Positions 39,855 to 51,150 of a DNA stretch of 64,000 nt are shown here, one piece after another. Below the pieces are notes generated by a model. It saw nothing but the letters and a program-made list of their open reading frames with translations, did no database searches and was not told the origin of the DNA. Source of the stretch: Motacilla alba alba (taxonomy: Eukaryota > Chordata > Aves > Passeriformes > Motacillidae). The DNA lies in the NCBI RefSeq assembly GCF_015832195.1, contig NC_052044.1:1937147-2001146 (forward strand), given 5' to 3'. The position numbers were made by a program, and so were the translations under genes. Each line of letters starts with the position of its first letter. Positions within the stretch are counted from its first letter, which is position 1.

Positions 39855-40410
39855 CCGGCGGTGTCCCGGGCTGTCCCGGGCTGTCCCGGGGCTGTTCCAG
39901 GGCTGTCCCGGGCTGTCCCGGGGGTGTCCCGAGGCTGTCCCGGGCTGTCCCGAGGCTGTCCCGGGGCTCTCCCGGGCTGTCCCGGGCTGTCCCGAGGCTG
40001 TCCCGGGCTGTCCCGGGGGTGTCCCGGGCTGTCCCGAGGCTGTCCCGGGCTGTCCTGGGCTGTCCGGGCTGTCCCGAGGCTGTCCCGGGTGTGTCCCGGG
40101 TGTGTCCCGGGCTGTCCCGCGGGTGTCCCGGGCTGTCCCGAGGCTGTCCCGGGCTGTCCCGCGGGTGTCCCGGGCTGTCCCGAGGCTGTCCCGAGGCTGT
40201 CCCGGGCTGTTCTGGGCTGTCCGGGCTGTCCCGAGGCTGTTCCGGGTGTGTCCCGGGGGTGTCCCAGGCTGTCCCAGGCTGTCCCGGGGGTGTCCCGGGG
40301 CTGTCCCGGGCTGTCCCGAGGCTGTCCCGGGCTGTCCCGGGGCTGTCCCGTGGCTGTCCCGGGCTGTCCCGAGGCTGTCCCGGGTGTGTCCCGGGCTGTC
40401 CCCCGTTGTC
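39855..40410. repeat. CTGTCCCGGG / CTGTCCCGAGG minisatellite
   Basis: About 50 units of 10-11 bp with GTGTCCCGGG variants. Higher-order blocks (about 130 bp, containing TGGGCTGTCCGGGCTGTCCC) occur at 40,053 and 40,215. It fills the space between ATP5MC2 and the next promoter. Confidence 0.97.
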
Positions 40411-40424
40411 CCCTCTCCGCACGT

Positions 40425-40960
40425 GTCGCGGTCCCCGCGGGGCCTCCCGGGCGGGGCCTATCGCTGACCACGCCCACTGTGTATGGGAGCCACGCCTCTT
40501 CGCCGTTGCGGCCCCGCCCCCGGAGGGTCCCATTGGCCGCCGCGCCGTTAGCTCCCCACGGGTCTCGCGAGAGCCTGGCGCGCGGGGCGGGGGGGGCGGC
40601 GGGAGCCCCAGCGCGAGCGGCGCCAGCGCGAGGACCCGGCCCGGCTCCCTCAGGTAACGGCGGCGCCGGCGCGGCGGGAGCGGGGCCGCCCCGAACGGTT
40701 CCGCGGCGGCGGCGGCGGCGGGGCGGCTCCGGGGGGGCGGCGGGAGCCCCGGCCGGCCCCTCCCCCCACAACTCTCCCCGAGTTTTCGTGCGGCGGCGGC
40801 TCCGCCCGCCCCGCCCCCGCGCTGAGTGACAGCGCGCCCCGGCCAATCGCGTCGCACGCAGCCCCTGAGCGGCGGGCGCGGCGGCCAATGGCGCGCGAGG
40901 GGGGCGCCGCTATGCCGCCAAGCCCCGCCCCGGGGCGGGGCCGAGGGGCAGCGAGGGGCC
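40425..40960 (+). promoter_or_regulatory. ATF7: CpG-island promoter and non-coding exon 1, probably ATF7
   Basis: A non-repetitive CpG island contains TCTCGCGAGA at 40563-40572 (the BANP-bound box of housekeeping promoters). It also has CCAAT boxes at 40532-40536 (reverse), 40843-40847 and 40885-40889, and several GC boxes. A good donor CTCAG|GTAACG ends a probable first exon at 40653. The next plausible acceptor with a coding exon on this strand is ATF7 at 49,437. The CCAAT boxes downstream of the donor point to possible bidirectional or alternative starts. Confidence 0.65.
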
Positions 40961-40974
40961 CGGGCGGTGCCGGG

Positions 40975-41350
40975 GGAGCCCCGAATGGGGAGGGGGCTGT
41001 GAGGGGCTGAGGGGAGCCCCGAATGGGGAGGGGGCTGTGAGGGGCACAGGGGAGCCCCGAATGGGGAGGGGGCTGTGAGGGGCACAGGGGAGCCCCGGAT
41101 TGGGGAGGGGGCTGTGAGGGGCACAGGGGAGCCCCGAATGGTGATGTGGAAGGGCTGTCGGGGGATCCAGGGGGATGCGGGGATCCCTCCTCCCAGGGAT
41201 GGGGAGGGGCTGTCGGGGGATCCAGGGGGGATCCAGGGGGATGCGGGGATCCCTCCTCCCAGGGGTGGGGAGGGGCTGTCGGGGGATCCAGGGGGATCCG
41301 GTGGGATCTGGGGATCCCTCCTCCCAGGGGTGGGCAGGGGCTGCAGGAGC
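40975..41350 (+). repeat. Two minisatellites of about 38 and 60-65 bp at start of ATF7 intron
   Basis: First are five copies of GAGCCCCGAATGGGGAGGGG followed by GCTGTGAGGGGCACAG. Then come three copies of GGGGCTGTCGGGGGATCCAG with GGATCCCTCCTCCCAGGG. Four GAATGGGGA units alternate with GATTGGGGA. Confidence 0.95.
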
Positions 41351-42530
41351 CCCTGGGCAGCGCTGGGGGAGCTGGGGGTGGGTGCCTGGCCCGGCCCTGG
41401 GGAAGGCAGCAGCAGAAGGGGCACGCATCAGCAGCTGGAGTTGAGGGAGTTTGTTCTCCGTCAGGAATTGAGGGCTGGGCTGGGGGCTGGCGGCAGCGGG
41501 GCTCACCTGCACCGCACCTTCCCGGGCAGGTGGGATCCGCGCTGGGGAGGCAGGGAGTGCCTGGCTCAGGAGCTGTCCCCTCTGTCCCTGTCCCTCTGGG
41601 CATTCCGGGTTATCCGTGTGGACTGCAGGAATTCCCGTTTATCCCCGTGGGGTGCTCCAGCTCTGGGCAGGATGCTTCCCGAGGAGCTGTCCCTTACACA
41701 GCTCTGGGGAGAGCCTGGCTGGGCCGGGGGGTTCTGTGGTGGGGGTCTCTCAGCAGAGCCAGGAGCAGCTGCAGTGTCCAGGGTGGGCACAGGGGCTCGG
41801 AGCAGCGGCTCCTTGGGGCAGGGTCCCACCTCTGCTCCCTCACGGGGCTCGTTTCAGCCCCGGGGCCAAGCCCTGCTCCGGTTCCACCCCAGGAGGGCTC
41901 AGCGCCGCTCAGGAAAGGGTTTTGGTCCTGCTGCTGTGGCTCCGCTGGGGTTTCAGTGGGCAGTCGCTCTCCCAAAGGCCTGCCTGCTTTGGGAACCCAA
42001 AACCGGCCCTTTTCCTGTGGAAGAGTTCTTGGTTTTGGGTGCCCTGGTGATCCTGAGCTGTGGGACACCCTGGCGAGCCCCAGGGGTTGTGTCCACCGGG
42101 GATTTCAGCCTTTCCCAGGATTTGTCTGTGTTTTCCTGGCTGTGCAGCAGAGCCAGGCTCTCTCGGAGCAGGAAAAGGCTGCGCACAAATTTGGGAATGC
42201 CAGCCCTCCCTCTCGAGATTCCTCTTTCGCCCTGCCCGGGGCTCGTCTCTGACGTGCGTTTCTGTTTTATTTCTGCTTTCTCGAGGTTCCTTATTCCCCA
42301 GGGCTGTCCCGTTTCCCAGCAGCTCCCTGTGGTGCGTTGGGGTTCAGCTGCAGGTGCCAGGCGCTGCCAGAGGCGCTGAGCCCACCTGGGCAGGTGCAGG
42401 AGTTCTCCCTGCTCGGGGCAGGTCTGGCAGTCCGTGGGATCCCTGGAGAGACACGGCCAAGTCAAGGATGTGGCTAAAACTCAATTCCAGCCCCTGATTC
42501 ATGTCTTTATTCCCCTTTCTTCCAAAATCC
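41350..42530 (+). other. ATF7 intron, unique DNA, no exon recognised
   Basis: Mixed, mostly non-repetitive sequence with moderate GC. No splice-flanked coding segment with a known domain was found in either strand. Confidence 0.5.
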
Positions 42531-43640
42531 CCGTGAGCCGGGCCGGAGGGTGGAACCCAGGGGAGTTTGGGATGGGAATCCCCCTGGCATTGGGAAATGG
42601 GGAACTTGGAGAGAGGAAGCCCCAGCGGGGTGGGGTCCAGCTGAGCTTTAGTGCCCCTCCTGAGGAGGGGAACGGCCTGGAGAGTAACCCTGGGAGCTGC
42701 TGGCAGCATCCCGGGCGAGGCAGCCGGGACTGGAAGGGCTGGGGCTGAAGGGCTGGGGCTGCTCCGGGCTGGGGCTGCTCCAGGCTGGGGCTCCCCGGGC
42801 CAGGCCCCGTGCCCACGGCGTGGTTCCGTGTGCCAGGGAAGGAGCTCTGCCTTGCCTTTGGCTTTGGACTCGTTTTCTGCCGCGTCCCACGTGATGCTGC
42901 TGCGCCTCTGTTTGGATTTATTTATCCTCCGACTTTCTTCAGGCCTTCTTTTTCTTTCCCTTCTTTTTTTTCCCCTTCTTTTTTTCTCTTCTGCTTTTTT
43001 TCTATTCTCATTCCTGGCATTAGGAATCGAGGCCAGATTTCCCAAACTGCTCTTCCCCCCTCCTTCAGCGCCGAGCTGTGCTGCAGCCAGGGAGGAAAGG
43101 TTGGAGTGCTGAGGAATTCCCAAGGGATGCTCCCCTTCCCTGGGCTTATCCCTCACCTTTCCTTTGTTTTCCCTGTTTTTTTGGCATCTCCCAGTTCCCA
43201 AAACCTGCCAGGACCTCTTTAGGGTGCTGGTGCTCCATCCCATAAAGCTCCACTTGGGGTTCTGAGAACTCCTGTGGGGGAATGGGGGCTTTGCTGCCCA
43301 CCAGAGCACAGCTCGAGCCATGGCTGCAGCACCTGGCCTTTCTGCAGACCTCTTCTGCAAACCCTTTTGCCTGGAGCATTTCTCCATCCCCTCGGATTTT
43401 TAGGGCTCATGCATCAGTGGCACCCTAAAAGCCTCCGAAAGCTGAATAAAGGGAAGCGCCCGGGTGGGATGGGATAATAACAGGCGGGACAGAACGTTTG
43501 TATGTCACTGTGGGGGCTCCGTTATTTGGGTTCGTGGGCAGGGTTTTTATCGAGGTGCTCGTTCTCACCCCAGGCTCTCCCACTCCTCGCAGCCCTGACT
43601 TTGCTCTTCCCTTCACACCATCCACACACGTCGGCAGGGA

Positions 43641-43910
43641 AAATATGTTCCAGCTCAGCTCGGGGCTCTCATGCCTCGTTTGCAGCAGCTTTCATTGAAA
43701 CAAGGGCTCTGAAGTGGTGAAATAATTTCAGGAAATGGGACTCCAGTTTCTGGGTCACTCAGGCATTTCCGAGGTAAAATACTGCGCTCTGCGAGGCCGC
43801 CGCGGCTTTGGTGTAATTACCGGGCCGGGTGAGGAGCAGCGGCTCTCGAGGCCTTCCCTTCCTCCCGTAAAGCTGAATTATTTCCCTGCGCTGCCGTAGA
43901 TCTCGGCAGT
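43641..43910 (+). promoter_or_regulatory. Unique AT-rich intronic element, copy 1
   Basis: Non-repetitive, with CATTGAAACAAGGGCTCTGA, GTGAAATAATTTCAGGAAAT, TGGTGTAATTACCGGG and AGCTGAATTATTTCCCTGCG. Candidate conserved enhancer in ATF7 intron 1. The second copy is at 55,118-55,387. Confidence 0.35.
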
Positions 43911-44989
43911 GCCGAGATGGATCGCCCCGGCGCCGAGGCCACCCCGGATCCTGCCTGGGAAATCGCTGCTCAGGGAGGAAAGGTTTTCCTGGAGCAATTT
44001 GGGCTGCGGGGCCGTGCTTTGTGCCGGGGTCAGGCACAGGTCATGCCCTGGGGGCAGCCTAGGCTCCGGGTCTGGTGGCTCCAGGAGCTCTGGAGGTGGC
44101 TCGGAGCTCTGGAGGCTGCCACGAGCTCCTCGGGGATGCTCAGAGCTCCCAGGGACCACTCGGAGCTCCTGGAGTCTGCTCCGGCCTCAGGGACTTCCCT
44201 GCGGCTCCGAAGGTCCCAGAGCCACCAGCTGCCACCAGCAGGGCCCAGACGCTCCCGAATCCCTGTCCAGGCGCTCTGGCTGAGGCCGGGGTCAGTGTCT
44301 GGCTGTGCTTTGCGGTGACAGGACGGTGACAGTGCCCCTGTCCCTTCCCAGAGCTCCTGGGGTTGCTCTGCAGCCCCTCTGCTCCTGGAGAGCCCCGGGA
44401 CCCACGGTGGGCTCACCTGAGGGCCAGGTGAGAGCCCCTGACAGGAACGGGGCACCCCAAGGCTGCTCTAGGGCGCTTCCCAGCAAGAAATGAGGCTTTG
44501 CACATCTCTGGCACCCTGGGGCGATGAGGTTTTTGGGGATCCTCTCGGAGCCCGAACACCCAGAAAGGCGCAGCCCGAGGGAGCTGCTGGGACTTGGCTG
44601 AGGCTTCTGGTTAAACACCCTGTGGCTGGGGGGGATTTGTTTCCAGCGAATTCCCTGCCAATATTCCAGTTTATACAGTTGGGTTTGCTTTGCTTTGTCA
44701 AGCCCACGAAGCGTGAGGGTGTTGTGCCTCCAGAGCAGGTTTTATAGCCCGGGCTCTTGGCCTCCTTTCCTACACGACAATTTTAAGCTCTCGCAGCTTT
44801 TTGGTTGCAAAGCAAACACTCTCCCTCCTTCCCTCACACCCCAAAATAACTTGAAAGTCGGAGTTTGGGCCCAAGAGCCGCCCGGGGGGGGCCTCTCCCT
44901 GTAAAACTGAAAGTCTTTCGCAATTTCCATGGGTGGATCCGGGCGGGGAGAGCTCCGGGCACCCCGAGGGGCAGGAGCAGCGCTGGGAG

Positions 44990-45240
44990 CAGCCCCAGCC
45001 CGGTGTGGGCAGCTCCAGACAGCTCTGGGGGACAGGAGCAGCACCTGGAGCAGCCCCAGCCCGGGGTGTGCAGGTCGTTCTGGGGGGCTGGAGCAGTCCC
45101 TGGAGCAGCTCAGTGTGTACAAATCGTTCTGGGGGGCCGGAGCAGCCCTGGGAGCAGCCCCAGCCTGGTGTGTGCAGATCGTTCTGGGGGGCTGGAGCAG
45201 CCCTGGGAGCAGCCCCAGCCCGGTGCCAACAGCTCCAGCT
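44990..45240 (+). repeat. About 60-bp GGAGCAGCCCTGGGAGCAGC repeat, copy 1
   Basis: Five units with GATCGTTCTGGGGGGCTGGA. The counterpart is at 56,467-56,715. Confidence 0.9.
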
Positions 45241-45611
45241 CACCCCGAGGTCCCACGGCAGCAGGGATGAGGTGCCAGCCTGGCTCCACAAAGCAGGTGG
45301 GACCCCACTCCCGCTTTTCCCTTGGTTTTTGAAGGAACAGCTCGAGCTGTTGGTTGTTCCCTCGCGTGAGGGGGATCATGGCGCTCACAGTCACCCCCAG
45401 GCTGGCACCCGGAGGGCACAGCGAGCCCTGGCCAGGACGGGGCTGTGTCCCTGCCCTCTCAGGGTGGCCCTGCTGACCCCAGCCCATCCGAGGCTCGGGA
45501 AGCTCAGGGCTGGCCACGACTGCCCTCAGGAAAACCACGGGAGCCTTTTCTGGCCGGCCTCAGAGCACTCTGCTTCCTTCCTCGAGTTTTCAGGGGAAAC
45601 CTCGGAGGTTC

Positions 45612-45775
45612 TGGACAGCCTGGGGACAGCCTGGGGGGCACAGCCTGGGGGGCACAGCCTGGGGACAGTCTTGGGGCACAGCCTGGGGGACAGCTCAGGG
45701 GCACAGCCTGGGGACATCCTGGGGACATCCTGGGGGGCACAGCCTGGGGGACAGCCCAGGGGCACAGCTTCCTTC
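45612..45775 (+). repeat. CAGCCTGGGGACATCCTGGGG minisatellite, copy 1
   Basis: About 10 units of 13-18 bp. The second copy (57,098-57,310) is longer by several units, so the array length differs between the two segments. Confidence 0.93.
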
Positions 45776-46044
45776 TCCCGGGCTGGAAATGGCAGTCAGG
45801 CTGCCTCCCCTCCCTGCTGCTCCCCCAGAGCGATTCGGGGGCTGGCACTGGGGGTTTGTGTGTTCTCCTGGAAGCCAGAGGCTGCTCCAGCCATCAATAA
45901 TGATCTCGTTTATTGTGGCTCTCCCTGCTCTCCCCCTGCCCGTGCTCGGGGCTGGGCCGGTGCCTGGAGCGCCGTTTGTGTTTGAATGGGTTTGTTTGTG
46001 CTCCTGGCACGGCTCCCGGGCTGGCAGGGCCGCCCAGAGGAGCT

Positions 46045-46185
46045 GGGCTGGCCTGGCCAGGAGTTAACCCCACGGAGCTGGGCTGGCACTCGCTGGGCTC
46101 AGAGTTAACCCCACGGAGCTGGGCTCAGAATTAACCCCTCGGAGCTGGGCTGGCACTCGCTGGGCTCTGAGAATCAACCCCATAA
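46045..46185 (+). repeat. GAGTTAACCCCACGGAGCTGG repeat, copy 1
   Basis: Four to five units of GTTAACCCCACGGAGCTGGGC and the CAGAATTAACCCCTCG variant. The second copy (57,595-57,790) has extra units. Confidence 0.92.
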
Positions 46186-46754
46186 TGGGGTTTTATGCCC
46201 AAACTGCCCCAAAAAGCACGCAGCCTTTGTGCCAGCTCGTTCTGTCCCCCTCCATCGCTGCTCTCCTGCTCTCCACACCAGCTCAGGGCACGGGCTGAGC
46301 CCAGGCGGGAGCTCCTGAGGGTGGGCTGAGGGAGCCAGGGGAGCCCTGCCTGCCCCCTGCCCCGCTCCAGGAGCTCCTGAGGACGGGCTGAGGGAGCCAG
46401 GGGAGCCCTGCCTGCCCCCTGCCCCTTCCCTGGACACAGCCCCTCTCTCCTGCAGCTCCCCCTGGCCCAGCCTGTGCCAGCAGACGGGTTTTGTGCCTCT
46501 TCAGGCCGAGCCTATTTTTAGGAGGTGGCTCTCGCAGCCTTGCTGGTTTTGCTTCGTGGTTGGTGCGGCCCTCAGCTTTAATTTTGTGGTCACATTAATG
46601 TGAAGTTTGTCCTCATGGTTTACGGGCATAACCCAGAATTGTGGTGGTGCTGGTAGGGGAGAGAGTGATCCCAGCTGGAAAAGGGATCCCTGCTGGAGGG
46701 GGATCTGTTATTGAAAGGATCTGTCCTGGAAAGGGATCTGTTCTGGAGAGGAAT

Positions 46755-46812
46755 CTCCAGGATAAAGCATTTGCTTTATCACAGCTTTGTGAAATCCTGC
46801 TGTAAAAATATC
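46755..46812 (+). other. Hairpin GATAAAGC-ATTT-GCTTTATC and repeated motif, copy 1
   Basis: GATAAAGCATTTGCTTTATC (46761-46780) is a perfect 8-bp inverted repeat with a 4-base loop. The following TTGCTTTATCACA, then TTTGTGAAAT and CTGCTGT recurs at 48,634-48,668. The duplicate-segment counterparts are at 58,311 and 60,182. Confidence 0.7.
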
Positions 46813-48599
46813 CTAAAATGTCCTGGAGAGGGATCCCTGCTGGCACAGAGCAGTGTCTGCATCCCCACGAGTGTTTTTCGGGGCCTGCAGTATTCCCAGT
46901 GCAATTCCCAGTGCACTTCCAGTACAGTTCCAGTACAGTTCCCAGTGCATTCCTGCCCACCCTGCAGTGCCCAGATGCGAGTGTCGGGCACCAGCATTCC
47001 TGCAGCGCAGTCACGTGCCAGGACAACAATAGAACCTTATTTTTAGAGCATTTCCCAGCTCTGTGCCCAGCATTCAGCAGGGCTGAGGTCCAGGGAGTTC
47101 CTTCCGCCTTCACGCTGAGGTTTAAGGGAAAGGTGATTTTTGTTGTTTTGTGGTGTTTCCCTGGGGATTTGAGGTGCTGCAGAAACCCAAGTGGTTTGCA
47201 GTGAGGGAGCAGCTGGCCACGGCGGCGTGGGACACCCCAGGGACGAGGGGCCAGCTGCTCCTGACTTTGGCAAGCCAGAAGAGACTCAGATTGCCAAATC
47301 CTGGCTCCCAGCCTCAGCTCCTTCTCCAACACAGCTGGAGCAGCTTCCCCATCCCAGGACGAGTGAGGGCAGGCCGGGTGGGATGGCTGTGGCGACAGAG
47401 CCAAGGCCAGCCCAGCTCTGGGTGTGACCCTGTGCCACCGGGCTGTCCCCACCCACGCACCCCGCTCCCGTGCAGGGCCCAGGGGCGTGGGGAGCACCTT
47501 GGAGGGAGAGCGGAGCCCGGGGGCTTTGGGGAGGTGGCATTTCCAGCCAGCCCAGGTGATCCGTGTGGGTCAGCAGGGCAGGGATCCCAGCCCGGCCTGG
47601 CTCGGGTGAAAATCCCCCTGGAGCTCCCCCAGAGCCATCTGCGTGTGCCTTTCCCCCTTCCCAAAGCATGCCAAGCCCATCCCGGCAGTGACATGCCAGC
47701 CCGGGGCTGCTGCCAGCACCCAATCAGCTCCTGCCTCGGCCTCTTCCTCCGGACAGGATTTATGGAGGGAATTTATCCCGGCTAAACGTGACATAAATCT
47801 GAGCACACGCGTGCGCATCCCGCGCGCTGCGCAGCCCAGAGCGCCTGGAGCCTGCTTTGGGAATGGGGGGATCAGCTGGATCCTGCTTTGGGAACGGGGG
47901 GATCCTCCTGGGGCAGCTGGATCCTGCTTTGGGAATGAGGGGAACAGCTGGATCCTGCTTTGGGAACGGGGGGATTCTCCTGACACAGCCAGGAGTGGCT
48001 GGATCCATCCAGAGTTCCGGTGTCACCTCAGGGCCTGGGTGGCATTTGTCCTTGCTGCTGTCCCCTGCTCTGCCACCTCCTGTGTCGCTTTTGGGATTTC
48101 TGGGGCCGTTCCTGCTGTTTGGGTGCCTTTGTTCCCCCTGGGCCGGGCAGGGCTTTGGCTGCCAGCCCGTGCCGCTGGTGACAGGGACATCTATCCCCAT
48201 TCCTGTCGGTGACAGGGACATCTATCCCCATTCCTGTCAGTGACAGGGACATTTATCCCCATTGCTGTTTGCACAGCCCCCGGAGTTTGGCTCCATAAAT
48301 CCAGCCCCAAACGCAGCCCCAGCCTCGTGCTCTGTGGGATCACGGCTCCTCTCATCAGCCTCTGGGCCTCGCTGCCGTGGCTGGGGGGAGGATTCGCCTC
48401 CTGCGGCAGAAAATCACCGGTTCTGTTCATTTCAGCAGCTCATTGATTCCTCTCCCGGGGAGCAGAAGCTCCTGCTGCTCTCCCTGCCACATTCTTGGAG
48501 CTCTTTCTCACACAGCTCCTAAAAATACCAACCCTCGGGGCTGCAGTGCGAGCCCTTCTCCCCGGCATTCCAGCCCCGCTCGGAGCAGGAGGCGCCGGG

Positions 48600-49050
48600 A
48601 GCCCCCCGGAGCAGCCCCCCGAGGGGACAGCACTTGCTTTATCACATTTGTGAAATGCTGCTGTGACAGTGTCAGTGCGGGGACGAGGCGGCCGTTGCTT
48701 CTCCAGTTTGAGACTGGGGGGGAGGGTTTTACTTTATTTACTCTTATTTTTTATTAATGAGAACAGCTTCACTTGTAGCATAATAGGAGTGAGTGTTTTG
48801 TTATCCTTGGCTGTAATCCGTGATAAACTGCCCCTGCCATCAGCCTTGTAGTTTACCCACTGGGGAGCCCGATTATTGCCTTGTAAAACGGAGCACCACT
48901 CCTATAATCCCTTAATTAATTAAATGACAAATTTTAGTTCTCTCCCATTGAAAATATAACCGGTGCAGAGAGAGGCCGTGGATTTATTGGATGGCTGCTC
49001 GCTCGCACTTTGTTTTCTGTGGATTGCCACTGTCCCTGCTGATTTGTTTG
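48600..49050 (+). promoter_or_regulatory. Long unique AT-rich intronic element, copy 1
   Basis: About 400 non-repetitive bases shortly before the first ATF7 coding exon: TTATTAATGAGAACAGC, GTAATCCGTGATAAACTGCC, CTTAATTAATTAAATGAC and GGATTTATTGGATGGCTG. It strongly resembles a conserved non-coding element. The second copy is at 60,148-60,598. Confidence 0.45.
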
Positions 49051-49436
49051 TGTGGGGGGGATTCCTGGGCTGGTCCAGGGCTGGCTCTGAGGATCCCCGG
49101 GGGTCCCAGGACATTCCCTGAGCCCCAAAACACCGAGGGGGGATGAGCGGGGCCGTGCTGGGGGCGTTGTGCTGCTGCCCCTCTGCAGGGCTGCGCATTG
49201 TCCCCACCCCAGGAGGTGACACCGAGCTGCAGGAGGTGACACCTCTGGGTGACGCTGGAGCCACGGAAGCTCCCCCACCTTTCCAGGTTCCCTTGCAGCT
49301 GTAAAAACCCCCCAGTCCCTCCCAAATCCTAAACCTGGGCTGGGATGATTCCACCGCAGCAGAGGGGCAGCTCCTGCGGGTGCTCTGGGGAGTTTGGGGG
49401 CTGTTTAAGGATTTCTCTCCCTTCTCTGCTCCCCAG

Positions 49437-49495
49437 GCTGCTGCAGGATGGGTGACGACAGGCCCTTCGTGTGCAGCGCCCCGGGCTGCGGACAG
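49437..49495 (+). CDS. ATF7: ATF7 first coding exon (copy 1)
   Basis: Acceptor CTCTGCTCCCCAG ends at 49436, there is an 11-base leader, the ATG is at 49448, and the donor CAG|GTACGG starts at 49496. The 16 codons read MGDDRPFVCSAPGCGQ, the start of the N-terminal C2H2 zinc finger, with the first Cys pair (CSAPGC) present. ATF2 begins differently (MSDDKPFLC-type), and the human ATF7 form differs here only at Asn/Ser. ATF7 is a bZIP factor of the ATF2 family that binds CRE sites as homodimers or with JUN/FOS and is phosphorylated by stress kinases. The rest of the finger (RFTNEDHL-type) and all later exons are not in the window. An identical exon lies at 60,985-61,043. Confidence 0.93.
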
Positions 49496-49534
49496 GTACG
49501 GCCTGCGCCGGCTGGGGCTGCTCGGGGGGCTTGG

Positions 49535-49735
49535 GCGGCTTTGGGGTTTGGTTTAATGGGATTTTGGCTGCTTTGGCTTTGGGGTTGGGGTTTGGTCTCA
49601 TGGGATTTTGGCTGCTTTGGCTTTGGGGTTGGGGTTTGGTCTCATGGGATTTTGGCTGCTTTGGCTTTGGGGTGTAATGGGATTTTGGCTGCTTTGGCGT
49701 TGGGATTGAATGGGATTTTGGTTTAACAGGACTGT
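49535..49735 (+). repeat. GGGATTTTGGCTGCTTTGGCT repeat, copy 1
   Basis: Five units of about 45 bp with TTGGGGTTTGGTCTCAT. The second copy (61,080-61,250) has fewer units. Confidence 0.93.
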
Positions 49736-50427
49736 GGCGGGTCTGTCCCCAAATCAGAGCGCTCTGAGCTGCTTTTCCAGGGGATCCTGGGGGAAGAGCA
49801 GCCCCCGGGATCTGCGGGGTGCAGACCCTGGCTGGGAGCTGCCAGCAGAACCCGCCCGGGCCGGGGCTGGCTCCTGTGCCACGGCCTGCCCTGGGCTGTG
49901 CCCCCGCTCTGCTCCCAGGGGATAAACCCACGGCCCTCCAGGGCCAGGAGGCTCCGAGTTCCTCCTCTGGAGCAGCTGGGAATGTGACAGGTGACGGGAG
50001 ATGGTCCCCAAAATGCTATTTTGGGATGGGCTTCTTCCCGTGCCCCGCGGGAATTCCTCCTCCCTGGAGCTGCTGCGGAGCTTCCTGGGATCAGAGAGGT
50101 GGGGGAGGCTCATCCTCCTGCGGCCTCACCTCCCCATCCCCTTTTCCTCCCATTTCCAGGGAGAACGCTGCTCCCATCCCCTTTTCCTCCTGTTTCCAGG
50201 GAGAACGTCCCAAAGCTGAGCTCGGGGGCTCCCTGGCACTTGGTACTGGGAGGAACTGGGGGATGATGGAATTGCTGCTGGGGCTGGTTTAGTGGGATCT
50301 GCTGGACACTGGGGGATCGTGGAACTCCTGCTGGTTTAAAAACACATATTTAGGGTGTCCCAGCTTTCTGGTCATTGTGGCACGACCCTCACCCAGATCC
50401 TTCCCTCCCCCCTTGCAGGTGAACTTC

Positions 50428-50480
50428 CTCTTTTCTTTTTTTTTTTTCTTTTCTTTTTTTTCTTTTTTTTTTTTTTTTGG
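50428..50480 (+). repeat. T-rich microsatellite, copy 1
   Basis: T runs with interspersed C. The second copy (61,948-62,003) differs in length. Confidence 0.95.
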
Positions 50481-50790
50481 GAGGCTGCTTTTTATCTGAA
50501 ACTTCTTTGCCTGTGAAATTGTGCAGGCCATTTATAAAATGTATTAGCTGTGTTTGAGCACTTAATGGTGTGAGCCCTTCAATCACACAGCCCTAAAATC
50601 GGCTTCAAACAAGCAATTAAGGCAAACAACAATGTATTTAAATTTAATCTCCCACAATCTCCCACAAATGACATATAAAGGTGGCTGCTTCCTCCTCTGG
50701 CTGTTCCAGCCTGCTGCTTATGGGTAATTCCGACAATTCCTCATGTTAATATGGAAATGCTGGAATCCTGGTAATTCCGAGCGGGGTGAT
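50481..50790 (+). promoter_or_regulatory. Unique AT-rich element after ATF7 coding exon 1, copy 1
   Basis: About 300 non-repetitive bases with CCATTTATAAAATGTATTAG, AACAAGCAATTAAGGC, GTATTTAAATTTAATC and CATGTTAATATGGAAATGC. Candidate conserved intronic enhancer. The second copy is at 62,004-62,313. Confidence 0.45.
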
Positions 50791-50857
50791 TCATGGGGAT
50801 CCAGCCTGACCTCGCGCCTGCTTTTCCCAGAACGTCCTTCAGAGCAGGGCAGGGCTG

Positions 50858-51150
50858 GCATGGGATGGGGATCCAAGGCTGGCGTGGGCATCCAGGGCTG
50901 GCATGGGGATCCAAGGCTGGCGTGGGGATCCAGGGCTGGCATGGGATGGGGATCCAGGGCTGGCTTGGGATGGGGATCCGGGGCTGGCCTGGGCATCCAG
51001 GGCTGGCGTGGGATGGGGATCCAGGGTTGGCATGGCGTGGGGATCCAGGGCTGGCGTGGGATGGGGATCCGGGGCTGGCATGGCGTGGGGATCTGGGGCT
51101 GGCATGGCGTGGGGATCTGGGGCTGGCATGGCGTGGGATGGAATGGGGGA
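50858..51150 (+). repeat. GGGATCCAGGGCTGGCATGGG minisatellite, copy 1
   Basis: About 13 units of 20-26 bp. The second copy (62,375-62,630) has fewer. Confidence 0.95.

Noticed and set aside
39475..41424. 649-codon open frame on the minus strand opposite the ATF7 promoter
   Set aside because: Most of it is the complement of the CTGTCCCGGG array (DSPGTAR-like repeats). It overlaps a promoter and has no domain.
42860..43020. Pyrimidine-rich stretch as a retroelement tail
   Set aside because: No element body, target-site duplication or reverse-transcriptase fragment is seen next to it.
49437..49495. ATF2 rather than ATF7
   Set aside because: The N-terminal MGDDRPFVC form and the position next to ATP5MC2 fit ATF7.
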